A program made the translations under genes and the position numbers. Below the pieces are notes generated by a model. It searched no databases. It had not been told where the DNA came from and saw nothing but the letters and a program-made list of their open reading frames with translations. A DNA stretch of 64,000 nucleotides from Ilyonectria destructans (lineage: Eukaryota > Ascomycota > Sordariomycetes > Hypocreales > Nectriaceae): contig JAHEWK010000001.1 in assembly GCA_020740775.1 (NCBI GenBank), positions 1,550,001-1,614,000 of the forward strand, given 5' to 3'. This document shows, in pieces, positions 35,456 through 45,944 of the stretch; the first letter of the stretch is position 1; every line of letters begins with the position of its first letter.

Positions 35456-37722
35456 TTACCACATGAAGCTCTCCTCGACGAATCTCACTGTGGCGCCGTG
35501 CCGGCCTAGTCCAGCTAGGATACATCGCACCTCATCCGCCATGGACGCAGGGCCGCAAACCACAACCGTTGTACCCGGGCTGTCTGCTCCTTGGATCTCC
35601 TCCTCAAGGATCTGCCGCAGGTTCATCCTCTCACCGACGGAGACGTACGTCTCGACGCCGCCCCAGCATCTCGTTCCTTGGTTGCTATCGCCCTTCTTCA
35701 CGCCCACTAACATCCCCTCAACAGCGCTAACGAGACCCTGGTTGCGGACGCCCCAGAACAACTTGGCCGTTCCGCTGGGTGTGTACAAGCTGAGTGTTTC
35801 ACGTAAGGCGGGGAGGACAGCTGTGATACCTACGCCACCGGCAATGCACACTGTGTTGGGGTACTCAGCCGATGGGGCATGGCTGGCCTTCAGGAGCGCG
35901 CTGGACTCGCGCCCATACGAGGACTCGAGGAGGATGGGGATGCCGCCTGTGAGACCCGCCTTTGACGCGAGCTTCGCGGTGATGCCTTTGTGAGCCCGGA
36001 TGAAGAGGGAGATTCCGTGGGGATTGGGATCAGTGGTGACGGAGGTTGCGTCGGAGGATGTCGAACCGGCTTCTTTGACAGCAGCGGAGGTGATACCCGA
36101 TTTCGGCGGTGTAGAGGCATCAACTTCTGAATTGGAGTAGGTTGTCTTGAAGGAGTAACTATTCGCATTTACGACGGAAAAGGGGTGGTTCTCCCAAACA
36201 CGCCATGTCAGGCTCGGGAAGTAGGCGTAAACATGTCCAGAGCAGTCCACACCAGGTATGTCCACGCGGATGTAGTCGTCGTCCACTCGTGAGACGTACG
36301 CACGCCGAACACCCAGCCTAGCCATCCGCGCAACTCTCATCAGCCGGTCGAAGGCCCAGATGGCCATGACCATGTACAGCCACGTCTCGTAGCCCCATTG
36401 GTGGGTGTACCGGAACATGATGTGATACCACGAGCCGGTGATGGCGAGGATGGCCAGAGCGATGTGCGCGACGAGGAAGAGCTCGTAGACGGCCTTGCGG
36501 ATCGGTAGCACGGATAGCGGGAGCATGAGGGTCAGGGAGAGCGTCGCGATGATGCCCCAGTACCAGAACGGGTCTGCGGATATTTCGGTGACGCCCTTGT
36601 CATATACGTAGCATCCCAGCCAGAGCGCCGAGTGAATACACGCCTGCAGGGTGCACAGCCAGGCGACCCAGCGGTGGACGAGGAGAAAGGTCGCGTGGGA
36701 CCAGTCCGTCAGCCACAGCAGGACGTTGTTCCTGCCGGCGTAGAGGATCAGCAGCGCGATGTTGGCGAAACTAAGGACGCCGGCGCGGTTGGCTACGTAC
36801 GAGGCCAGTTGGTATGAGTCGTTGGGGTACCAGGAGTTTGGCGAGATAGTGCGTAGGTTGACAGCCGAGAGGACGATGTTGATGGCGACAATGTAAGCCA
36901 GGAAGAGGGCTTGGCCACGGGTCGGCACGATCGCGAAGTTGAGGATGGGCGAGGCGTGCTTGTTCCCGAACAGTGGCGGGTCGATCATGTAAGCGTTGAA
37001 GCTCGAGACGAGGTGAGCGGGGAAGGGCAGGAGGCGAAGTAGGGAGAGGAATATGGGGATCACGCCTCCAGAGATGAAAAGAACCAGACTATGGGCGAAG
37101 TCAGCTGTGATCTTTGTTATTGTGGTGATGGTGTTCATGGTGTTGATTGCTGCCATGTTACTCACCCATACGTCTCATGATTGACCTCCATCTCTTCAAA
37201 CACAACATAGATGTTGATGTTAGACAAGTAAGCCTCTTCAGCTACCGTAACCGTCCGATTTAACACATCTTCCTCCCCTAGAACTTCCGTGGGCGCTACT
37301 TTGACTTGCGAAAGCGCCTCCTGATACGACATATTGGGCTCAGGCTGCACGGTCTGACGCCCGGCGACATTCAGAACCCACCACTTCTCCAGCTTAAACA
37401 CCTCGGTGTCTTTGGGACAATGACTATGGATACACCACGCTAGCGAGCGCAGGTACGGCGCATTGGTGGTGAGGCACTCGGGCGACGGGCCCATGTCCAT
37501 GCTGTCCATGTCCATGCCCTCCATGTCGTCGGCATCACCACACACGAGCGTGGTCGGCACTGACGACTGACAGGCGTAGGCGCACGGAGGATCGTACGTG
37601 GTGATTCCATAGCCGATGAGTCCGTGGCCGGGACGCCCGTCGGTGTTGTGGGCGTTGGCGACTGGTGTTGAGATGGACAGCAGCGCCGTGGCCAGGGCGG
37701 CCATGGAGGATTTGGCCTTCAT
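35456..37722 (-). CDS. Ferric/cupric reductase transmembrane component, 729 aa
   Basis: Plasma-membrane flavocytochrome that passes electrons from NADPH through FAD and two hemes to extracellular Fe3+ or Cu2+ before high-affinity uptake. Two exons, 37166-37722 and 35456-37088, with a 77-bp intron; GG from exon 1 joins T to give Gly, then LVLFISGG. Signal peptide at 1-24. The N-terminal extracellular part has several Cys and a Met/Asp-rich block around MEGMDMDSMDMG, a possible metal-binding motif. The heme-binding membrane core contains two H-x13-H pairs, HRWVAWLCTLQACIH and HIALAILAITGSWYH. FAD binding is marked by HPFSVV, NADPH binding by CIAGGVGIT and CGPASM, and the C-terminus is the usual EESFMW type. 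No iron-regulator site was recognised upstream. Which FRE paralogue it is cannot be told. Confidence 0.93.
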
Positions 37723-38486
37723 TGGTTCAGTTCTTGTATTAAAGAAGAGGTAAAGAAGGCTATTTTTCTCTTCAAGTTGGTATAATCGGCGACGAGAGGC
37801 CTGGTTCTGCTCAGTAACTGTCTTTTCATCTATTCTCCTCGTCTTCTCGTCTCTCTTATACCCAATTCCAACCCCAACCCTCGCTCAACTTGAGCAAGAT
37901 ACTCCCTAAACATCACGACGCCTTTTTTCTCAACTGGAGACAACTACTGTAGCCACATCCCAATATCCGCCTCGCGATTGGTGTCTCCGACAGTCGTCGT
38001 TCCGCCATGCCTTCAAAGAGCACGATTGAGCAAGTTTCGGGACACCATCCACCTTTTGCAGCCGCATCGTCTCCCCAGACGGAAAAGGAGGCGGCCATTA
38101 GGCGATTGGAACATGGATCTAGTATATGCCGGTACGATCATCTGACCACAATGCCGGTACTTTGGGAAACCGGGGCGTGGTTATTGGTCTGGCGGGAGGC
38201 GGGTTGACTGCTCTCTGATGCATCTAGACCCTGATGGACCCGACATGGCGGATCGAAATGTAGGTATTTTCGCTTACCGCGCATATTAGCCACGAACACC
38301 TCGATATCGGATGAGCTAATAAGGGTCCCACGTTAAGGTTGTTGACCATGCATGTATTTAGTTGGAATACGCAAAGCGCTATCTCATTATCATCAACTTT
38401 CCTGGCAGAGGGGTAACTAATTGACCTCGTCCTCCGCGTTTCCGCTAGTGCTCATTGTTCTTCTCTCCTCCCGTTGTGAGTATCAT
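37723..38486. other. Spacer between ferric reductase promoter and macro-domain gene
   Basis: 764 bp with the upstream region of the ferric reductase (C/T-rich near 37780-37900 on the plus strand) and the 3' flank of the macro-domain gene. A search by eye for the GATA-type iron-regulator site ATCWGATAA found none. No gene is visible. Confidence 0.5.
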
Positions 38487-39190
38487 CTAGTTAGATGGAA
38501 AGTATTTCCTGAGTTCCATCGTTAGCGTGTGTAAACAGAACAATGTAAATAAAAGGCGTCAACTTACGGGAGCAGGGTGTTGTACGCATCCACATCTTTT
38601 TGCTCAAAGGTGACGAAGACGACACGCATCAATTTGTGTCCATCGTCACCGTCTAGAAACTTGCGCACAGTCTCGCAAGCCACCTCGGCTGCGTCCAGCG
38701 ACGGATAGCCATAGACACCCGTGCTAATGGAGCTGAAGGCAAGTGTATGGACGTCCTCGCGCACCGCCAGCTCTAGGCTGTTCTGGTAGCAGCGGCGCAG
38801 CAGCGCTTCGGGATCATCGTCGTAGAAGTACTTAGGTCCGACGGTGTGGATGACGCGCTTGGCGGGCAGGTCATAGCCGTTAGTGATGCGAGCCTCGCCC
38901 GTGGGACATCCGCCGAGAGTAGCGCACTCGTCCACGAGCTGGGCTCCGGCAGCGCGGTGGATGGCGCCGTCAACACCGCCGCCGCCGAGGAGGGACGAGT
39001 TGGCTGCGTTGACAATGGCGTCGAGGCGCAGGCGAGTGATGTCGCCACGGATGAGGCCGACGTGGTCGTTAATGGCGGAATTGGCAGGATATCCACCCGA
39101 GGAAGTCGAAGCAGAGGACGCAGCCTTGAGAAGAGACTTTTGATAGAGGTCCGTGAGGGTTGGGATTTGGGAGAGACCTCTGGCAGCCAT
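38487..39190 (-). CDS. Macro-domain ADP-ribose hydrolase (MacroD type), 214 aa
   Basis: Enzyme fold that removes ADP-ribose from proteins or the acetyl group from O-acetyl-ADP-ribose. Exons are 38568-39190 and 38487-38508. The ATG at 39190 is the first; upstream in-frame codons are not ATG. Family motifs are clear: GDITRL, DAIVNAANSSLLGGGGVDG, IHRAAG, KRVIHTVGP and SSISTGVYGYP (substrate loops 1 and 2). The 59-bp last intron has donor GTAAGT, a GCTAACG branch site and a CTCAG acceptor. The donor contains a TAA in frame, so the unspliced message ends at LLP, while splicing adds KYFPSN. I prefer the spliced form because MacroD-type proteins often end in a Leu-Pro-x-Phe-like tail (from memory). 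Whether it acts in the nucleus or cytosol is not shown. Confidence 0.9.
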
Positions 39191-39885
39191 CTTGAGTGTG
39201 TAGATTGAGATTGTCAAAGAGATTTTGATTGAGTGTTTCGATGGTGTGTTCGATGATGTGTTCGAGGTAGAGGTTCAATCGAGAGAGTCGTTGTGATCTT
39301 TATCGTCGTTCGAATGCTCTCGTGTTTAAGGATCACGGGTGATGACCACGGTCGAGAACCACGGTTGAGAACCACGGCTGACAGCAACCCTATTAACAAA
39401 ACGTCACCTGCCGATTGAATCCAGCCAGTTTATTCAGCGGTATTGTGAGCAGAGACAATACAAAGGTTTTTGTTTCCTCGGTTCCGCTCGTTTGTGTTTG
39501 GTGGAAACGCGATGAGAAAACGCAACGCACCGAACGAGTCAATTCAGTCGAACAACAGAAAGAGGCCGTTGGTTGTTGCGCCTGCCCCGACACTTGCCCC
39601 GCGTTTTCTCAACGGACGAGGCGGACGGTGGCTTGGCCGTTTCTTATCTTATCAGCGATGACGACACAAACAGCCACAACCACAAGCCATGCTATCGTGT
39701 CTTTTATCGTAATTGTCCTTGTGTTCTAGAAAGAATACTTTGCGAGCAGTCACCAGCTTAATGGAATGAAACACTTCTCTTGAGGTATCATAATACCAAA
39801 CGACCAAAAGATTATGTCTCAACTCCCTAGTCCACTGTATAGCAACACCATCTAGCCTGCATCTACGGATATAACCCAACCCAAA
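39191..39885. other. Spacer upstream of the macro-domain gene
   Basis: 695 bp with a near-repeat (gaccacgg / gaaccacgg) around 39340-39378 in the likely macro-domain promoter and the 3' flank of the HELMH-protein gene. Nothing gene-like is seen. Confidence 0.5.
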
Positions 39886-42800
39886 TCACCTCAAACGCCA
39901 AGCCTGAGCTACCGTTTTCCACCATGTTTTGCCCTCTCTCTTATTTCTGTCCAATTTAGCCCTTTTGGCCTCAACTGCGGCGACACAGCTCCGCTTTCTC
40001 TTCAACCCTGCTGACTTAACATCGGCAACCTCCGTGTCTGACCCGGAGCCTCCGTCCGTCTCGAGTCCGCTCGAACAATCCGACTCAACGGCCGTGGAAT
40101 CGCTGCTCTCCTGGGTCGCTGGGCTCGAAGCTACCGAACTCATCGACGCACTGTCGTCGTCATCCCACTTCAACTTTGCAACAAATGCCGCACCCGGTGG
40201 GAAGTTCATGCCATTGTGACCCATGTCCACATCGCGGTCCCGGGTAGTGGCCTGCTCTTCGCCCTGCAGCCACTTATCCAACACATCAACATTCTCTTCC
40301 TGGCCTTCGTCGTCATATTCTACCCCCTCCATCTCGACGTCCTGCTGCTCCCACGCGTCGTCCATGTTCCCGAGCTCCCCATCTCCCTGAGGCCCAGGCC
40401 GCCCAAGAATAGACTCGCCCTCTCGAGGCCCATCTTGCCCAAATGAACCTACCGCTGATGTCTCGAGTTCTTCTGATACCACGTTCAAGAGGTCCTTTGT
40501 GATAGTCGATCGGATCGCAAATGGATGAGACATGATGCTACCAATAGGCTGTGTCTCGCGTGGTTTGCTTTTATCCAATTTATTGACCTGAGCGGCCTGA
40601 TCAGCTGGGTTGTTGGTTGTCCATGGTGCCTTTTCTCCCTCTTTTCGTGACGGGAATAAGTTGGAACCAGACATGTAGGGCCCAAAAGCGTGGCTGGTAG
40701 TGCCTAAGCCTGGTGTTGTTGTGCTTCCGGACATCTGGCTTGTCTGCCCGAACTGCGTTGCCTGGAAGCCTCCAAACGGGACAGCAGTGCTTTGGACGTA
40801 TGGCCGCGTGATCTGTGGTGGGACTTGTGGTACTTGAAGCGCTTGAGACTCGGCTCTTTGTTGAAGAGTCTGTCCTTGTTGCTTCTGCTTTGCCTTCTTG
40901 GTGTTTTCTGCTGCCTGCTCGGCTGCACGATCCCACTTGTTCTTCTCGGCTTCCAACTCCTGCTGCTTCAGCTTTCCAGCGAGGCCTTGCACCGGCTGCG
41001 TGTTGAATACGCTCGCCATTTTCGATCCGCTCGATTTCTTCTCCATCACATCATCCAGCAGCCCAGCCCACCTTTGCATCAGCCCCTGTTCGTCCACGTC
41101 CATTTCCGGAAGCACAATCTTGTACGATTCCAGGTTCACCATGATATCGAGCTGTTTCTTGAACTCCTTCAGATTCTCAAGATCCTCGCCCGTTAGGTTC
41201 AGCATCTCTTTCTTGGCAAAGGGAAACAACCGCTGATGGGCCTGCCGCCGGCATTTGCGAAGCATGGGCACCGTCACCAGCAGATCGCGCCAGTTTTCGC
41301 AAACTTTCTTATTGTCCAACTCGAGGAGCCTTTGGATGTTGGTGAATGCAGTTGCAAGAGACTGCAACCGCGCTCTCCATTCGCCATCCCAAGTCGGAAA
41401 GCAAGGGCGGATGTCGTTCGCCATTTGCATTATAGTCGACAGCGACCTTAAGATGAGAGTTGTGTGGTGTTTCCAGAACTCGTAATGACTTTCAAACCCG
41501 CGTTTGTAGTGTACCCAGAACTGTGAAGGAAGCTTATAAAGCTCGCATAGCATGCTTTCTTGCTGCTCACGCTCGGCCTCGAGGTAATTTACCAGGTCCA
41601 TCAACTTTGGGACGATGCGGTCGTTGTGGTCGCTTATACTGATGTCAAAGACGGACTGCCGAAAGGTGTAGACGCTGCCATGACACCTCTGAGACTGCTC
41701 ATCGGGCCAGGCGCCAGCCGAGGTGGCCAGTTGCATCCACCTCGAGTACTCCTTGTTAATGCTCGCGAGTTTCTTCTCCTCTGGACTGGTAGACAACCCG
41801 ATCACGTGGCCTCTGAGCTCTAGGACAAACATGAGGGCGAATTTGCCTGTCTTTAACCAGAGCCACTCGGTGCCAGTTCGCATTTTCTTGTCTTTGAGAA
41901 AGCGCTTGGTCATCAGGCCAAAATTGCATGCTTCTGAAATGAGTGTCCGTAGATATGTGTCGAGCGTGGATTTGCCCTCCTGGCCGAGGTCGTAGAGGTA
42001 GTTGACCATCCACTCCCGGACTTCCCTTGGCCCCAAACCGCTCTCACGGAAGAGTGCGGCGTTGTTCCGACAGGTTTCGGGAGCGAAAAAGACCTTGTGT
42101 GGTTTCTTCGAGGGGTTCCTCATCGCAGCCATGCCGTACTTTTTGACCGAGTTTTGCCAAAATTCCTCGGTAAAGTATTGCTGGACATCGTTGATTCGAA
42201 GGAAATGGGCATACTGTTCTGTACGAGGCTTGGGCTCGGAAAGAACATGCATCATGCCATCAGGCGTTCCATCGGGCCAGTTAACGTGGATAGCCAACCC
42301 CGAATAATCTCCTAGGAGGTATGGGCCTGCCCGCTGGCTCATGTTGGAAGACAACGACCATGAACCACCGCCAAGAACCTATAGATGAATGGTCAGTTAT
42401 TGTCTTAGATGTTATGACGTGTAGAGATGTTTCAAGAGTTAGTTAATTACATGTTGTTCATATGCGTGGCCAAGCTCTGAAACGGGATCTTTTTCGAAGC
42501 TCGGCTCCATGCACTTTGACCATTTCCCCCCAGGATAGAGTTCCTCTCGTAGTTCATCGCAAAGGCCATGGAGGACTGGGTCCGAGATTCCATACGCGGC
42601 TGGACTGTATAGCCACTTGTAGTGAGAGATGCCCCACCCGTGCTATAATCATTTGTTAGCCTTCAGCTCAGGAAGGGCCTTGGCATGCATTTGGAAGGGG
42701 ACACTCTATCTCTTGAACTCACCATAAGTTCGTGGACAATGGTCGTGGCAAGGATAAAGCTCGCCATCATTTTCTCGCTCGTACTAAAATTTAGTTCCAA

Positions 42801-44263
42801 GAGAGGCCAGACCAGCTCCGCAGCTATGCTTATCCTGATGGGCTCGTTCGGGTCTTCCAACCCTTGACTCGTCGTGATGCCGGCAGGCGCGTTCTCAAAA
42901 AAGTTGGCCCCGAAGTGGTAGTGCCCGCTGCGTATACTCAGCTGAAGGCACCTCTCGAGTGCAGCCTCGGTGTGAGCTGAGGGGTTGAAATTGGGATATT
43001 GTCGCATCCTTTTTGCAGCTGGCACTAAATTGGGGTCATTCATGTCAACAAAACGCCGAAACTGGAATCTCGGAGACTCCTCCCTCTGTTTAATTGGCCT
43101 CCGGTCGAGTTTATCGTCAACACGGAACCTGTTCGTGACGTCCTTTACGGCGGAGAGGAATGGATCGTCTGCCCGGAGAAGTCGTGAGGCGAGTTGGAGA
43201 GCTGGCTGCATGGCTTCCCAGACCCTGTCATTCTTCTAATCCACCATGTGAGTATCCCTATCGGCGAAATCATGGATAGAAACTTACTCGTGGATCATAC
43301 TCCCCTCGTTCGCCATTGATGTTATATGCAGTACGGGGTTCCATCTCGTCAAACCCAAGCCAACGTGTGTTCATCCAACGGGACCGATCCAGTAACCTTT
43401 TGATGTTAGCCAGCGTTTTAAGCGAAGACGGGAAACTCACGGATGCAATGGTCCTTCAAGATTCGATTCGGCATCGCCCATAGTGAAGTAGTCTTCAGCA
43501 TGCAGCTGAAGGCATTGTTAGCAACGCCACTCGTACAGATGGCTAACCAGTTCCCGTATTTCTCACGTACCTCATCCATTGTTAAATCTCCGAAGATGAT
43601 TCCTTGCCAATATTCGTCAACCAGTAGCTCTTCGTACACTCGAATGCATGCTTCGTCAGTTTCGCGCATATTGCTCGTGTCGATTCCTTTTTGAGCCATG
43701 AAATCGTCCAGAGAATATCCCTTTTCAGCAGCCAACTTCTCAAGCCGGCTGAATACTTGGTTTCCGGTTCGGACATCTCCGCTGGGAAATACTTGTCGGC
43801 TCTCGGCCCTAGTTGGGGATGTCCTGGAACGACCGTCAACTCGACCGGGGAATATGCCAAATCTCTTGGCATACTGGGTCGGGTTCTGGATCTGATCTTT
43901 GGCAAGCAATGCTGGTCTTACTTGACTCATGAGACCGTCTTTAATGGGCCAGTCGAGTTCGTCTCGCTCAGGCCCCTTGTCTTCCCAGTCTGGGTCCGTC
44001 CAAGCGGGTGCATAGCGAACGTGATCCCAACATCCTTCCTTGGCGTTTTTGGGAGGCATCAGAGCCTTTGGCCATTGTATTCGCCGCACATCCGACAGGA
44101 ATGGGTCGTGTGGAATCCACGGGCTAGGATTGCTATCTTCTGATTCATCACTACATTCGGAATAATCCGCGTAATCGGGTATAGCGTCGTCATCTTCCAA
44201 GAAGCCAGTCATGGGGTCATTCAGAGGTTGGTTGTGGCCCTCGTAGGGCTGGTTTGAAGACAT
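39886..44263 (-). CDS. Large HELMH zincin-like protein, 1354 aa
   Basis: No named family is recognised. Six exons: 43571-44263, 43441-43505, 43288-43396, 42723-43235, 42451-42642 and 39886-42378; all splice in phase with good sites, for example donor GTACGT with branch GCTAACAA. The start is the ATG at 44263. Joining exons 4 and 5 creates FILATTIVHELMH (HELMH at 457-461), the HExxH zinc site of metallopeptidases. A later SELGHAYE (515-522) offers a third glutamate ligand (E516 or E522), as in gluzincins. This core is inside an all-helical-looking region rich in Trp and aromatics. Residues about 980-1060 are Gln/Lys-rich with coiled-coil character, and the tail is acidic and Ser-rich, with an NLS-like GLKRKRS before the end. 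No signal peptide is seen, so an intracellular or nuclear site is inferred. Proteolytic activity is a prediction from the motif alone. Confidence 0.85.
42643..42722 (-). other. Intron 4 of the HELMH protein, splitting the zinc motif
   Basis: 80-bp intron with donor GTGAGT and acceptor ATTATAG, lying between Met460 and His461. If retained, the frame reads HELMV and stops 18 residues later, losing the second zinc-binding His and all downstream sequence. Confidence 0.85.
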
Positions 44264-45944
44264 GGCGGCGAGTTGTACTGGAAATGTCAATACCGGGATT
44301 GTTGGATAGAAAATAATTCAACATGAGAAGGGGAACAGCACCCTTTTGTGCATTTGTCCCTCAAAGGAGGGTCGCATTGTCTGTCAATGTTAGAATAGGA
44401 CAATTCTTTAACAAAGAACAATGTCTGGAATTGGAAACCATTGTTACTTATGTCTCATGAGTCGAGGATAGTATGGATGAGATGTTCATTGTTAGAGAGC
44501 GAGACAAAAGGCGTACAAGATTGGGTATATTCATTGCACGCTCTGTACCAGCGTTGATCTACATTGCGAAAATATGCTCAAAATAATACATGATATTTAA
44601 AATTTATTTCTCAGATCTGAGCCCAGGGGAGTACGCGAAGAACCAGTAGTATTTCACACTCAGGCTAGACCATAATAGATTCGGGCTTGTCCCTACGAGT
44701 GATCCATGACTCTCTTGAAATTGAGACCTTGATTCTGACAGGGCCATGTGAGTAAAAGCCTAAATAAACAAAGATCCTTTGAAGCTTTAGCTCTATTTTA
44801 AGGTAAAATACAACACCAAGGCTCAACCGTCACGGTCGGAGCTGGCACAACTTAAAATCTAGACAAAGGCCCACACGAGCGAATTGAGTGTCATGTCAAG
44901 AAATGGACCGCCGGAGGAGAGGGACAGTGTCCCATGATATGGAAAGCGATTGGGACAGGGGGTAAAGCTGAGCTTGGCTGCGCCGTCACTCGTCGTCATG
45001 GTTGTGCCATGCAGGTTGGACAAGGAGCATCCGAGGCCTGAGGAGAACTCAATTCCCAGCGAGATTAGGTCTGGACAGAAATCTTCGACACAGACGATGA
45101 CCTGAAATACGAGGCGATCGTATGGCATCCTTCTGGGTTGACTACTCGAGACACAAATTTTACATGAGCATTTATTCGCTGGGCTGTCAAGGTTGCAAAT
45201 AATAGCTGTGTAAGTCAAGGAGGAAAAGTTGACCTTGGTAGCATCAAAGTTAAACCTTGGCGCAAAATCAAAATCAAGTCACCTATATATAGACGTGGTC
45301 AATCCCTAGATTTTAGGGAAACAGCGTCAAAAACCCCAACGACTGCAAACTCGTCGGAGTCTGTTGCGGATGCTTCATCCCGCAGGCCGAGGTGAGAGCA
45401 GTCGAGGGATCTGCGTCCAAGTCGATCTGGGGGATGCGCCAACGACAACATGCCAGGCACTGGGCATGTCGGTTTGGCGTGTGAATAAAAGCGATGCTCC
45501 GATGAAAAGCACCCAATCGAGACAGTGATGAAGAATCCGACTCCTGGTCGGGTTAGCATTTCGCAGTGTTCTGAGTCTCGACGAGAAGTTGCGGATGCTA
45601 GCCGAGTGGCTGGCGATCTAGTCATGCGCGGCTGCAGCAGGAATGTACTAGACAGATGTAGCTGGAAGATGGATGCCACTGGAATTTTCGAGAATAAAAT
45701 ACCGACCCTTCGTATCGGCTGTAGCAAAGGCCATGTGATTTATTATTGATCGCATGATCGTACTGGTGCCTTGCGCCCTGTGGTGGACGCCTTGTTGAGC
45801 TCGCATCCACTGTAGAGGTGGCATTTACTGCGTTGGTGGTGATCCTTCAATTTTTCCAGAGGCCCACAACGCTGACAATGGAATTCCCAAACCTTCCTCT
45901 TTCACGACCCTGAACTGCGAGCAGACCTATCCCACTGCTACAAT
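44264..45944. other. 1.7-kb divergent spacer between HELMH-protein and DUF1308 genes
   Basis: Holds the upstream regions of both flanking genes. The part at 44280-44830 is A+T-rich and featureless. A cysteine-containing open frame (44859-45278, minus) is listed separately. A TATATATAG element lies at 45283-45291 on the minus strand. Confidence 0.5.
44859..45278 (-). other. Cysteine-containing open frame without a start codon, possible gene remnant
   Basis: 139 sense codons between a TGA at 45279-45281 and the stop ending at 44859. There is no plausible ATG near its beginning. The reading (FNFDATKVNFSSLTYTA, then CNLDSPANKCSCKIC, then VEDFCPDLISLG) has balanced composition and about eight Cys, unlike the shadow frames around it, so it may be a real exon or a remnant. 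No family is recognised and no signal peptide precedes it. A TATA-like TATATATAG lies just upstream, and the nearest ATG (at about 45240) is in another frame. Confidence 0.2.
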
